Source: Theodoxus fluviatilis | Lineage: Eukaryota > Mollusca > Gastropoda > Cycloneritida > Neritidae | Direction: 5' to 3' | Length of the DNA stretch: 64,000 nt | NCBI GenBank assembly: GCA_034096865.1 | Contig: JAWQFJ010017354.1 | Location: 15,001 to 79,000, forward strand | Shown here: in pieces, positions 1 through 10,520 of the stretch | How positions within the stretch are numbered: the stretch's first letter is position 1 | Layout: each line of letters opens with the position of its first letter | Made by a program: the position numbers and the translations under genes | Notes under the pieces: model-generated | Told to the model about the DNA's origin: nothing | Databases searched by the model: none | What the model saw: only the letters and a program-made list of their open reading frames with translations

Positions 1-412
1 TGGCAAAGTCCTGGTAAGTTGGCTGTGCCTGTCTAGTGCCTCTCCTCAGTGCTGGCAAAGTCAATGGCCTGGTAAGCTGGCTGTGCCTGTCTAGAGCCTC
101 TCCTCAGTGCTGGCAAAGTCAATGGCCTGGTAAGCTGGCTGTGCCTGTCTAGAGCCTCTCCTCAGTGCTGGCAAAGTCAATGGCCTGGTAAGTTGGCTGT
201 GCCTGTCTAGTGCCTCTCCTCAGTGCTGGCAAAGTCAATGGCCTGGTAAGTTGGCTGTGCCTGTCTAGTGCCTCTCCTCAGTGCTGGCAAAGTCAATGGC
301 CTGGTAAGTTGGCTGTGCCTGTCTAGTGCCTCTCCTCAGTGCTGGCAAAGTCAATGGCCTGGTAAGTTGGCTGTGCCTGTCTAGTGCCTCTCCTCAGTGC
401 TGGCAAAGTCCT
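1..412. repeat. 58-bp tandem repeat, about 7 copies
   Basis: Near-identical units recur with a 58-bp period (TGGCAAAG at 53, 111, 169 and so on); the first copy lacks 6 bp. The array may continue upstream of the window. On the + strand each unit contains a pyrimidine-rich CCTCTCCTCAG followed 20-odd bases later by CTGGTAAGT, so it resembles a tiny exon with acceptor and donor. It lies inside the last intron of gene A. Confidence 0.95.
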
Positions 413-1253
413 TCTGCAGCCAAGGAATCCTGGCTTTGTCCAACAGGTCAACTGGTGTCCATCAAGCTGAAGTGTGTTGAGGGACGTTGATTCATTTTGT
501 GTGAAACATGCCGCCATAGCTCCATTTATCACTGAGCACACTTGTGTCCTGGTCTGTAATTATATCATCTCACAATGGAATGGAAAGTGATGGTTGAAGG
601 TAAGCCAGCATGAAAGAAGTTGTGTACTTAGCCCATCAAATTCCCTCTATGAGCACTGTGAAAATGCATTTGTCTCTTGGGTTTCCGCTACCCCATGTGG
701 TTTGGGGTTGAGAACGGACCCACTGCATCTCTCAATGGTGAGGATGAGGATGAAAAGCAGCAGCAACAATGATGATGATACATGCTACTATTCATGTAAC
801 AAAGCCATAGTGGTGACAGGCAGTACAAAATCGCAGAGATAGTCCCATGAAATCAACAGTACATCTGGCTTCAAGGAATGAATTGAATTATGAAGTCATA
901 TTTGTGCAATCTAGACAGGGAAGATGGAACAACTGCTGTCAGCTCCTGTTTTTGTAGGCTGCCCTGATGCAGGAGACTGGTTAAGAGTCCTCCACATGGC
1001 AGTAGCACCTAGTTGTGTCCCTCTTCAGCTGCAAGCTGTGGTCACAGAGCTTTTGGGGCCTACTCCAGTGGCGACCTTGGGTGGCCCCGAGCAGTACTTG
1101 CTGCCTCTAAGGGCCATCTGATGCAGATGGGAAGTTTTCCCTTATGTTGGTCAACCTCACAGTGAATGCTATTCTATGCAAGTCATGAAGCTCTGTGCTA
1201 ATGCTAGTCAATAGGCTGGTATTTGGAGGGCATAGTTACTTTCCAAAATGACA
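413..1253. other. Intronic sequence, no gene recognised
   Basis: Part of the last intron of gene A. Short open frames occur here (for example 924-1121, +) but none resembles a known family, and no SLC22 exon was found. Confidence 0.6.
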
Positions 1254-2694
1254 TACAGTAAAACCTCTATTTTGCACCTTTGAAAAACCTACCCATTCAG
1301 GTCTTAATTTGGAGGGAGTCTTAAATGGAGGTAAGGAGATTTGAATAAAATGTCTGGTATGAATGAGTGCATGATTGTGCATGAATGTATAGGTGAACAT
1401 CGATTGATGCACCTGTTGGTAAACGTCTTTACGTGCCAACAAGAATGAAAGTTGTGATGTCTGTGGGATCTTCCCATTACCCATGATGTTTAGTGTACGT
1501 CAAAATAAAAAGATCCTGGCAGCTCACATCCCAGTGCTCTCCCCTTGTGCCCTCATGAGTTCAAAGCCAACCCAAAGCCTCTGCTGGGCTATTGATAGCC
1601 TCTTTTTTAGGAGGTGTAGATGGTCCAGTATGCTAAGGCGTTGGGCTTTGCAGCGAGGCGCTGTACCGTGGTTCAATCCCAGGGGCGGGAGAGATGGGAG
1701 AAAAAGTTATGAACATAATGTATTATATACAGGAATAATGCCAACATAAAACACAATGCAATTCATGCACAATACATCTTTTTTACATAACCGATTAGGT
1801 GACTTACATAGGTTCAATTTTGGCTGTAATGTTTCCGGCTGTTTCAAGGTCACCTTACTTGATGAATGTCTTTAAGGGATTAGCTGGTACCGTTGTAACA
1901 ATCACTGAACTGTTTACTTGATGATTTTGTTATTTTTTCACCCTAACTCCATGCTAATTGAATGGCCAACAGAGAAAAATTGACATAACTTCAACCTAAT
2001 TTTAACTTTAACCTGACGAATGCCAGACCACTACGGTCACTGTCAGTGCTGTTATTGGAGTAGCCTCTGCCTCCTGGCCACCTGTAAACTGAAACAGACA
2101 CATTCACAGCAAAATCGAAAACCAGGCCGCCAGTAGCAGCCTCTGCCTCTTCAGTCACTGGCGCGGCAGCTCGCTGCAAGTTGATACTATTTTTACCTAT
2201 GGGTATGAGACTCAAACTGTTGAACCCACGATGGATGGAAATTTAAGAGCGAAACTTGTGCGACAAGTTTATTACTAAGCTTAACATTTCTCTTTCAAGC
2301 CAGTCTGGATGAAAGTGTTATTCTGTAATGCACGAAAGCTGTCTGCCCCTTGACCACAAATCGTTTGGTCTCGGGAGACGTCACTGGATGGCAGACAATC
2401 CTTACAGAACAAAAGTAACTCCTACTGCACTATGTGTGCATAACACCACTCGCAAAAGCTGTCGTTTTGGAATGGACAGTAACTGCAGTGGCATGTACTG
2501 CTAAAGGGACCACAGTTTGGGGAAATCTAGGTTCAAAAGTCATTAAAATGCCGAGGATTGATGGTCGCAAGTCGCATTTTGGAAGAAGTCATTTAAGAGA
2601 GGTCACTTTGATAGGAAAATACATCCGTCAAAATTTTTTGAGTCGCAATCAAGTCGTCTAAGAGAGGGTCATAAAATAGAGCTTTTCTGTATTA
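1254..2694. mobile_element. Possible pogo/Tigger-like DNA transposon remnant
   Basis: The left edge reads TACAGTAAAACCTCTATTTT. The inverse complement of the right edge reads TACAGAAAAGCTCTATTTTA, an imperfect terminal inverted repeat of the kind seen in pogo/Tigger elements with TA targets. No transposase reading frame is recognisable inside, and a SINE-like repeat sits within it. The boundaries could be coincidental because the motif CAGTAAAACCTC is widespread. Confidence 0.35.
1515..1720 (+). repeat. tRNA-related (SINE-like) repeat
   Basis: A tRNA-like head with an A-box-like GGTCCAGTATGCTAAGG and a B-box GGTTCAATCCC lies at about 1620-1680. It is preceded by about 100 bp that recur with it. 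The same composite unit occurs inverted at 17035-17200, so this is a dispersed family and not a functional tRNA. Confidence 0.7.
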
Positions 2695-2715
2695 CATAGT
2701 TTGGAAACTATGCTG

Positions 2716-2937
2716 TTTTCCTTCCATACTGACCAGTAGACAAACCAGTGATATATGACCCTTTGACCTCGAAAAAAGAATTAGCATAATTATTACCCAC
2801 ACGTGCCAGCCTGCATCGGCCAATCCGATTGCCTAAACCCAGCAGACAGGCCGTGGCAAGGGAGGTAACTCCCCAATGCCTCGCGCCTGCCTGTGTATAT
2901 AAGGCTGCAGGCAGCACGTCCCAACACTTTTGACAAT
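2716..2937 (+). repeat. DIRS element 1, left inverted terminal repeat
   Basis: It matches the complement of 7220-7432 over about 210 bp, including the GACCTCGAAAAAAGAATTAG block and the CCAATCCGATTGCC block. A TATA-like TATATAAG at 2896-2903 near its inner end could act as a promoter for the element; that role is inferred. Confidence 0.88.
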
Positions 2938-4770
2938 TTTCGAAACTGTACGTTTCGCTGGTACTTTCTGCTACTGGGATTACCTCGGGGTTACGTTGTG
3001 TGACTTAAGGAGTTAGCTGTTCCTTCGCTGGGAGCTTGAGGGAAGTATTGCGGTGCGCCGCTGTTTGGCGTCTGTTTGGCGCTTGGGATTTGTTGAGTGC
3101 ACGCGCTGTGTTGCTGCTGTTTTACTGTTGCTTTAGCGTGTACCGCGTTTTCAGTGCGCGTGTGGCTGGCTGGGGGTTGCTTGCAGTTATGTTTGTCTTG
3201 CGTGCGCTTTTTTCGGCGGCTGTTCGCTCTTTTTTGAGGACGGTGGCGTGGCTACCGGACTCAACTTAATGGCGGAATGCGCCGCGTACGCTGTTTCGTG
3301 TGCTAGGAATGGCGTACACTTGGTGGTGGCGGCGGATATGGAGGTTGAGAGACGTTCTTGTTTCTTACGAACGCGAATGCTCTTCTTGCACTCCTGCTTC
3401 GCCTCCCACGCCTCGGTTCGGGAGGTTGCATCTCTTTGCGTCCGTTGAACGCTTGTTTGTGCGTTTGGGAATTGGGCGCTTTGCACTGACGTGCAAGCGC
3501 TAGTTCTCGGGTGCGTTTGGCGTGTCGTTGCTCGTCGTGCGAGTACATTGGCTGGTGGGTTCGCTTGTTTGGTTGTATGCGTGTTCGCTGTTGTTGCGGC
3601 GCTGTGCGCCATTCTCGGGCTTCGAGTCTGGCGCCTTGCTGTGAGCGTTAATGGCGGCCCCCTTCACGCTGCAAAAAGCGTGTTAGTCGGGTGCGCACTT
3701 CTCGCGTGGGCACAGCGGGGGCATCAAGGTCGGGGGGAGGGAGGAATTCTTGCTTCTTACGAGTGAGTGTTTCTGCTCTCCTTCCTTCTCTTGCGTTCAC
3801 GCGTCGGTCGGTTTTGGCGTACTCCCGCGGTTTTGCCTGTGTGTCAGGTGGCGCTGCGGAGTTTCGGTCTGCGCATGTGGTTGTTGCTATGCCCACCACG
3901 CGGTCTGCTTCGAACGACGGACTCTGTGGCTGGGCGTTCGCTCTCTCTGCTTGTGGGTGGGGGCGGGGGGAGGGGTTTTCTGGCCGCCCCACTTCCTCTG
4001 TCCCGCGCATGTTTGTTCGCCTGGTACATTTGTGTGCTCGCGCGGTTGTTCTTTGTTAAGTTGGCGTGTCGGTGTTTATTCGGCTTGCGTCGACTTGCTT
4101 GTGTTGCTGCTTGCTTGTCTGCGCGTTTCGATGTGTAGGGGTGTTCGCTTTTCTCGGCGTCGGTGTGTTTACACCGGGTGCCTGTCATGGCGGAACTTTC
4201 CTAAGCGGGTCGTGTGCGGGATTTGGAGTCGACACGTCTGGGGCAGCGAGGTCGGGGGCTGAGGGGGGCATGCGCTCGCTACGACCGCGTGCTCTCTACT
4301 CGTCCTTCTGCTTCGTTGTCAACGCGTAGGTCTACTTCTTGTGCGGCCGTGTCTTTGCCTGTGTCGGCAGGTATAGAGGCGGACGTCTTTTGTTTCGCAC
4401 GCTGCTGTTGCGGTTTCACCACGCGGGCTATTGCAACGGTCGCCTCTGTGGCTGAGTCGACGGTTGCTTTCTCTGCTGGTGGGAGTGAGCCCTCGGGTTT
4501 TCGGCTTTCGGCCTCCCTCCTCTGGCGGGTCTTCCCCGGGCCAGTGGGACAGGAGTACTCTGTTTTCTCCTCTCCCAGTGGGTCGGTTGTTTCTCGTGGG
4601 TCAGACCGCGGTGTTGTTTTGGTTTCAGTCCTCCTCTCCATGTGCCCGGCTGGTCAAGTCAGCCTGGTCAGGCTGGGACCTGCCTTGCCCGGAATTGTGG
4701 TTCCTGTCTCCTGGCTCCTGGGCAGGTGTGCGAGCAGGTCGGCTCGGACTGGTACGTATAGTGGGAAATC
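2938..4770 (+). other. DIRS element 1, 5' internal region (leader / gag-like, no intact frame)
   Basis: GC-rich sequence with several overlapping open frames on both strands. None is convincing as a protein. Segments around 4066-4330 resemble 22600-23300 of DIRS element 2 on the opposite strand, so this region belongs to the element and not to a host gene. Confidence 0.65.
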
Positions 4771-5690
4771 TGACGGAAGGTGGTCCCGCGCTCCCCACGG
4801 GTCGAGCCCTGCGGTCAGACCACCTTCCTGTCTGTTCCCCTGTGCCCCGCCCCTGTGCTCCCGTCAGGTCGAGCAGGGCGGAGCGGCATTCTGACGGAAG
4901 GCGGTCCCGCGCTCCCCACGGGTCGAGCCCTGCGGTCAGACCACCTTCCTGTCTGTTCCCCTGTGCCCCGCCCCTGTGCTCCCATCAGGTCGAGCAGGGC
5001 GGAGCGGCATTCTGACGGAAGGCGGTCCCGCGCTCCCCACGGGTAGAGCCCTGCGGTCAGACCACCTTCCTGTCTGATCCCCTGTGCCCCGCCCCTGTGC
5101 TTCCGTCAGGTCGAGCAGGGCGGAGTGGCATTCTGACGGAAGGCGGTCCCGCGCTCCCCACGGGTCAAGCCCTGCGGTCAGACCATGGCAGAGTGTAACT
5201 TCCGACCATGCAGCTGACACTGCTTGGTCCGGTGAGCACTCTGCCCACCTTCCTGTCTGTTCCCCTGTGCCCCGCCCCTGTGCTCCCGTCAGGTCGAGCA
5301 GGGCGGAGCGGCATTCTGACGGAAGGCGGTCCCGCGCTCCCCACGGGTCGAGCCCTGCGGTCAGACCACGGCAGAGTGTACTCCCGGCCATACAGCTGAC
5401 ACTGCTTGGTCCGGTGAGCACTCTGCCCACCTTCCTGTCTGTTCCCCTGTGCCCCGCCCCTGTGCTCCCGTCAGGTCGAGCAGGGCGGAGCGGCATTCTG
5501 ACGGAAGGCGGTCCCGCGCTCCCCACGGGTCGAGCCCTGCGGTCAGACCACGGCAGAGTGTAACTTCCGGCCATGCAGCTGACACTGCTTGGTCCGGTGA
5601 GCACTCTGCCCACCTTCCTGTCTGTTCCCCTGTGCCCCGCCCCTGTGCTCCCGTCAGGTCGAGCAGGGCGGAGTGGCACCCCCTTCGCGC
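4770..5690 (+). repeat. GC-rich tandem repeat in DIRS element 1
   Basis: Repeated blocks contain GAAGGCGGTCCCGCGCTCC, GTCGAGCCCTGCGGTCAGAC and TGTGCCCCGCCCCTGTGCTC. The period is about 120 bp at first and about 185 bp after 5190, where a spacer with CAGCTGACACTGCTTGG is added. Diverged copies continue to about 6150. All frames stay partly open because the array is nearly stop-free, so the long open frames here are not evidence of a gene. Similar units occur in DIRS element 2 at 20240-21600. Confidence 0.9.
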
Positions 5691-6279
5691 TCCCGCAAGG
5701 TCGAGCTCTGCGATGGGGCCTAGGCAGAGCGCTGCTCCTAGCCATTCAGCTGACGCTGTTTGGTTCGGTGAGCGCGCCGCCTCCCTTCCCGTGCACTTCC
5801 ATGTGCCCCGCCCCGGTGCTCCCGTCAGGTCGAGCAGGGCGGAGCGGCACTCTCACCGCGCTCCCGCAAGGTCGAGCTCTGCGGTGGGGCCTAGGCAGAG
5901 CGCTGTTGGTTCGGCGAGCGCTCCGCCTCCCTTTCCGTGCACTCCCCTGTGCCCCGCCCCCGCGCTCCTGCCTGGTCGAGCAGGGCGGAGTGGCACCCTT
6001 TCCGCGCTCCCGTAAGGTCGAGCGCGGCGGTGGGGTCGCGGCAGAGCGTGGCTCCCAGCCCTTCAGCAGGCACTGTTTGGTCTGGCGATCATGCCGCCCT
6101 CCTTTCTGTGCACTCCCTTGGGCCCCGGCCCCGCGCTTCCGGATGGTCAAGCGGGCCAGTGCGGCGCGGTCATGGGTCTGTTTTCTTCCCTGGCTCCGTG
6201 GTCGTCGACTGTGTTTCTCCCTGCGGGGAGTCGAGTCTAGACCGACCGGATCAGAGTCCAGCGAGTTGGTACACACGGT

Positions 6280-6720
6280 TTTCAGACCATGGTTCCAATG
6301 CGGCTGTGGAAGAGAGGTGGGACGGTGGGTCGTCCGACCAACGCTCCTATCACTCTCTGTCTGTGGACTCTCTAGACCGCTCTGGTTGAACAAGTCTGTT
6401 CGCGGATGCCTTTTTAAGATGGAGTCTGCCAGGTCAGTGCGGGCTGCAAGCGGTAGTGGATCTGTTTGCCACCCGCTTCAACGCGCGTTGGCCGTGTTAC
6501 TTCTCGCCTTTCCACGGTCGACGGGCTCTCGGCCGGGTGCATTTGCTAGGTCGTGGTCGGGCATGGAAGTCTCCGCTTTCCCTTCCTCGCGCCTTGTTCT
6601 TGTAGGTTGGTCCAGGTCGCCCTGGAGCGTCCTCGCATGATCCGGGTCGCGCCTTTCTGGCCTGGTGCTCCCTGGTTCCCTGTTCTGCTGGCTCTGGCAG
6701 GTGGGGAGCTTGTTGGATGT
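6280..6720 (+). pseudogene. DIRS element 1, RT/RNase H remnant
   Basis: Two conserved pieces are visible. A segment at 6280-6395 is nearly identical to one in front of RT in element 2 (its frame contains RFSDHGSNAA). A segment from about 6455 reads VVDLFATRFNARWP, the conserved post-RNase H motif of DIRS polymerases. It continues into a frame with WKSPLSLPRA, equivalent to the HGSLRFPS/YAFPP region in another frame. The RT catalytic core expected between the two pieces is absent. The product would be non-functional. Confidence 0.75.
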
Positions 6721-7075
6721 TCGGCTTGGCTTCTGTCGGACACAGGTTCCTTGGCTCATTCATTGTTTCTTTCGTTTCGTCGGATCTCTCCTCTGTGGGA
6801 TGGTTCATCTGCTTCTCCGTTTTTTCTTTTTGGTTCAGGTTCGTGTCACTGGAGGCGTGTTCTTTCCAGTTGCTATCTTGGTGTTGTCCGGTGCATGCTC
6901 TTACGGTTGTCTGGCTCGCATTCAGTCCCGTTGTCTGCAGACACGGAGACTGCTGCTGCCCCTTTTTGGCATCAACAAGTTGGTGGTTGCGGGTTCGGCT
7001 CTTCGTGTTTGATGGTGAGTGGTTTTCTGTTGGGTCAGATGTTATGCACAACCCACCACCCATTGCTGGGCAATC
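6721..7075 (+). pseudogene. DIRS element 1, 3' region, remnant without recognisable recombinase
   Basis: This is where the tyrosine recombinase would be expected. Its last part (about 6950-7075) matches the stretch just upstream of the internal complementary region in element 2. No H-x-x-R or terminal HYLRD motif could be found, so the recombinase appears deleted or unrecognisable. Confidence 0.55.
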
Positions 7076-7170
7076 ATATCACTGGTTTGTCTACTGGTCA
7101 GTATGGAAGGAAACTTGAAGAAATTTAAACTAATTTCTATGTTTTCTTGACATACTTACCAGTAGACAAA
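7076..7170 (+). repeat. DIRS element 1, internal complementary region
   Basis: 7076-7115 is the inverse complement of the element's left outer end, and 7116-7170 is the inverse complement of its right outer end. The whole is therefore complementary to the junction of the two ends. This matches the known DIRS design, in which the region templates joining of the termini in a circular intermediate. Confidence 0.88.
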
Positions 7171-7219
7171 TTATTGTCCCTCCCACCTCCCCGTTTGTGC
7201 ATTTGCTCGGGTTTTCTCA

Positions 7220-7467
7220 GCATTGTCAAAGTGTGGGACGTGCTGCCTGCAGCCTTATATTACACAGGCAGGCGCGAGGCATTGGGGAGTTGCCTCCCTT
7301 GCCACGGCCTGTCTGCTGGGTTTAGGCAATCGGATTGGCCGATGCAGGCTGGCACGTGTGGGTAATAATTATGCTAATTCTTTTTCGAGGTCAAAGGGTC
7401 ATATATCACTGGTTTGTCTACTGGTAAGTATGTCAAGAAAACATAGAAATTAGTTTAAATTTCTTCA
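7220..7467 (-). repeat. DIRS element 1, right inverted terminal repeat
   Basis: Inverse complement of the left repeat, with an extra outer tail (about 7433-7467) present only at this end, as in DIRS elements. The tail is mirrored in the internal complementary region, which fixes the outer boundary at about 7467. Confidence 0.87.
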
Positions 7468-7611
7468 AGTTGCTTCAGATTTTCCTCTGTGAGAAGACCA
7501 ATCATACATCATCATGATGATGTGAAGAACATGATTAGCATTTTAAAATATTTAATTAATTCTGCACATTTTCCATGACTGATTCTAGGACCACCTGATG
7601 TGTTTCCACAG

Positions 7612-7839
7612 GGCCGGTTTCTCCCCACCAGCAACATGCCTGTGATTGTGTACGGTGTGCTGACCTGTGTGGCAGCAGTCCTGACTCTCTTTCTGCCTGA
7701 GACCAATGGCAGGAAGCTGCCAGACTCTGTAGATGACGTGGAGTGCAGGACCCATGCCAGGGAAGACTGCAGCAATGGAACCATTCCACAGACCAAGGAG
7801 CAAGAGTCTCTTTGCAGTGCAGAGACGAGCAAGCTTTGA
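7612..7839 (+). CDS. SLC22-family transporter (gene A), last coding exon
   Basis: C-terminal 75 codons plus stop of a second SLC22-type organic ion transporter; upstream exons lie outside the window. The acceptor TGTTTCCACAG precedes a phase-0 GGC codon, exactly the phase and position of the last exon of gene B (17830). It encodes the end of the TM11-TM12 loop, TM12 (NMPVIVYGVLTCVAAVLTLF) and the family motif LPETNGRKLPDSVDD. A hydrophilic cytoplasmic tail ends in ETSKL. The terminal S-K-L fits a class I PDZ ligand and also resembles a peroxisomal PTS1; for a membrane transporter the PDZ reading is the more plausible, but this is inference. The residues before TM12 differ from gene B. No preceding exon was found in 1-7611, so the last intron exceeds 7.6 kb and holds DIRS element 1. 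Confidence 0.9.
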   Translation, partial: GRFLPTSNMPVIVYGVLTCVAAVLTLFLPETNGRKLPDSVDDVECRTHAREDCSNGTIPQTKEQESLCSAETSKL

Positions 7840-8770
7840 TGAAACAGTCTTTCTAGGATCAGTTCTTCTTCAATGAATGCCGACATGTTGGTGACTGGGG
7901 TGTATGTGAAGTGGATGGTGAGGAAGATGTGTGAGTAATGATAATAACTTTGTCGGGAGTCTTTTGTCTTTTTTTGTTGGTGTTGATGGCATATCACCCC
8001 TGGTGGCTGCTGTGCAGTGCCCAACGAGCAGTTTTACTTCCCAGCAGGAGGGGCAGAGCAGATGATGCATCTTGCCCAAGGATGCAACTGTTGGATCTGT
8101 GCAGCTGTGAACAATGTATCCACTAGCCACAAGTCACTGCAGGTCAAATGCTGTAAGTGCTCAGCCACAGAGCAGTGTAATACTTTAATGTGTTCAAGTG
8201 ACTTTGGATGACTTTTGATTGAAACAAAATGTTTTATTTCCCTTTGTGTTTGAAGAGCAATGAGGCTGAGATACCTTTCTGACATCCAACCCTTGAAAAG
8301 CACTCATTCTCACAAGGACATAATTATATGCATACGCAATCAAACCATGTGAAAGTACAGAAACCGAGTAGGTAAGAAAATCTTAGTATGCTGTGTAAAT
8401 AGATTGGTTGTGTGGGTTTTATCCAGTTCGTTTAAAGAGGTGTGTGTGTTTGTGTGTGTATGTGTCTGTGTATGAAAAGTGTGTATGTATGTATGTTTGT
8501 ATGTATGAATGAAATTTAAAAAATTTGTTTCATTCAAAAGCCATTCAAAAAGTCCCTACGTAAGTGGGCCTCAAAACCTTACTGGAAGGTACTAAGTTAA
8601 ATTTCTATGGAAGAGAAAAGGAATTGAAATAACAAGGAAAATAATAGACCGATTTGTCATCTTCATAGAGTAACTTTGCCAAAATTGCTATAAAAATCAG
8701 TTATGATTGGTCACTTGTAAAAGCTTACCTCACCGGCAGATGATGTCAATTTTCAGGCTGATAATGCTCT
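7840..8770. other. 3' flank of gene A
   Basis: Follows the TGA at 7837-7839 and probably includes the 3' UTR; the poly(A) site cannot be fixed. 8050-8150 contains wording shared with SINE cores. A GT-rich stretch lies at 8440-8510. No coding sequence recognised. Confidence 0.5.
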
Positions 8771-8995
8771 GGGCCCGTTTCCAGAACGGCGATTTATATT
8801 TTTAACACTCGATTTATCCCCTAACCCCTGGTTATCTTGATCGGTTAGATAAGGTACACTCGTCAGAGGATCCTAGGTTGCGCTTTGCTTTATATACTGG
8901 TTTCCAGCCAGGGGAGAGTGGAACAGACAATTGGAATCGTCTGAGTTTAGAGATAAATCGGGGTTAAAATAAATCGCCGTTCTGGATACGGGCCC
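8771..8995. mobile_element. 225-bp MITE with ~27-bp terminal inverted repeats
   Basis: Starts GGGCCCGTTTCCAGAACGG and ends with its near-perfect inverse complement (ATAAATCGCCGTTCTGGATA then CGGGCCC). It has no coding capacity. The terminal sequence is reminiscent of Harbinger/ISL2EU-type MITEs, but the target duplication is too short to be sure of the superfamily. Confidence 0.85.
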
Positions 8996-10089
8996 TGCTG
9001 TCCACACTACAACGAAATCAGATCCTCTACACAATGAAGCTGCTTTAAAGCTGCATAGCTCAAAATTATCCCAGTACTTTGTCATCGAGATTTGGTTGTG
9101 TAAGCTGAGTGCTCATCAACCTTGTGAAAATCCTGCCATGCTTGCTTAAAAGCAATGTACAGCAGTGCACTTTCGACATCCTGAAACCAGCTGGAAAAGA
9201 AACAGAGATGCCTGGAGAGCTTTGGCTGAAAGCCTATGCCCCAGAAGAGGCAGTAGGCAAAAGGACGAAGGGATGGAAGGAAGTATTGTTGACATATGCT
9301 GGATATTAGACAACTCTGATAATGCAGATGCAATGAACAGTGAGCAGTTAATGGCCTGACATTGCATTTAGAGTTTTCTCCATGCATGATGTGAATGCCT
9401 TGGGTGGAACTATCCATATGTCTTGCCACCTGTTGTGTCAACGTGTTTTCAGCCACATTGTTGTCAAACTGCTTTGCTGCTATGGGGATGAATGAAAAAC
9501 TGTCAGATGCATGTTTAATTGGCTGTGCATTTTGAATATTTCAGGTTTACCTGTTAATGAGATAGAAGATCTGAAATATCCTTTTCTGCAAGAGCTTGAA
9601 AGCTCTCATGGTATTCTATGGCACATGACTCACTCTGAACAAGACGGTGTCAAGTGGGATTTTTTTCTTCTTTTTCCTTAAGGCAATGCAATTAGAGGAA
9701 TTCTGCTTCATGATACACTGTTCAGTTTTCATAGGGGCAAATCATGAATCCCTCAAGATTCCTTTCACATTTTTTTTTTGGTCTGCATCCTACATTCTAT
9801 GACCCTCTCTAGAAATCTCCACTCACTTACTTTTCTTGTTATGAAGCTCCACATTTCCTCCCAAGATTGCCTGAATGTCATCTTTGATGTAAACAATAAT
9901 GGAGGGTGTTTACTGATATTCAAACTGTCTTTCTGTGAAGATTGATACACTTCTTGTGTTGTAGCTCATATGTATACACACACACACACACTCACACACA
10001 CGTGCATGCGTGCGTAATTTCGTTTTTGTAATGACATGCCTTTGAGCTTGTTATTAATGCAGAGAAATGCACATCTACATTGCTTTGAA
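8996..10089. other. Intergenic, no gene recognised
   Basis: AT-rich sequence with a short (CA)n at 9974-10000. Short open frames on both strands (9082-9456) show no recognisable family and no splice-supported structure. Confidence 0.5.
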
Positions 10090-10319
10090 GTCTGCTGTTG
10101 ATCTTTTTGCCTTGTACTAGTTATAGAAGTGGCTGCTGTACAGATAAGTCTGCTGTTGATCTTTTTGCCTTGTACTAGTTATAGAAGTGGCTGCTGTACA
10201 GATAAGTCTGCTGTTGATCTTTTTGCCTTGTACTAGTTATAGAAGTGGCTGCTGTACAGATAAGTCTGCTGTTGATCTTTTTGCCTTGTACTAGTTATAG
10301 AAGTGGCTGCTGTACAGAT
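10090..10319. repeat. 58-bp tandem repeat, 4 copies
   Basis: Four almost identical copies start with TCTGCTGTTGATC at 10090, 10149, 10207 and 10265. High identity suggests recent expansion. Confidence 0.95.
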
Positions 10320-10424
10320 TTTCATTTTAAAGATATTTTTTTTACATTTATGCACTGTATGTTTGTATGAACAATTTAGCTTTGTGAGTAAATAAACAGT
10401 CACTCATGAAGATAGGTGCACCCT

Positions 10425-10520
10425 CAACACTCACACACACACAAACACACACACACACAAACACACATACAAACACACACAAATGCACACTCAAACGCTC
10501 ACACACACACACACACACAG
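10425..10520. repeat. Interrupted (CA)n microsatellite
   Basis: CA-rich tract with AAAC and ATGC interruptions. Confidence 0.9.

Larger units (their letters stand above)
2716..7467 (+). mobile_element. DIRS-type retroelement 1 (decayed, RT core deleted)
   Basis: About 4.75 kb bounded by inverted terminal repeats (about 2716-2937 and 7220-7467), with an internal complementary region at 7076-7170. It carries the tail of a DIRS RT/RNase H frame near 6460. Inverted termini plus such an internal region are the structural signature of DIRS tyrosine-recombinase retrotransposons. The interior is GC-rich and full of tandem repeats. The region between the pre-RT segment (about 6280-6395) and the RNase H tail is missing most of RT, and no tyrosine recombinase motif was found. 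It lies in the last intron of gene A, in the sense direction, ending 144 bp before the acceptor. Confidence 0.88.

Noticed and set aside
7585..8024. Minus-strand open frames over the last exon of gene A
   Set aside because: Antisense shadows of the SLC22 exon at 7612-7839.
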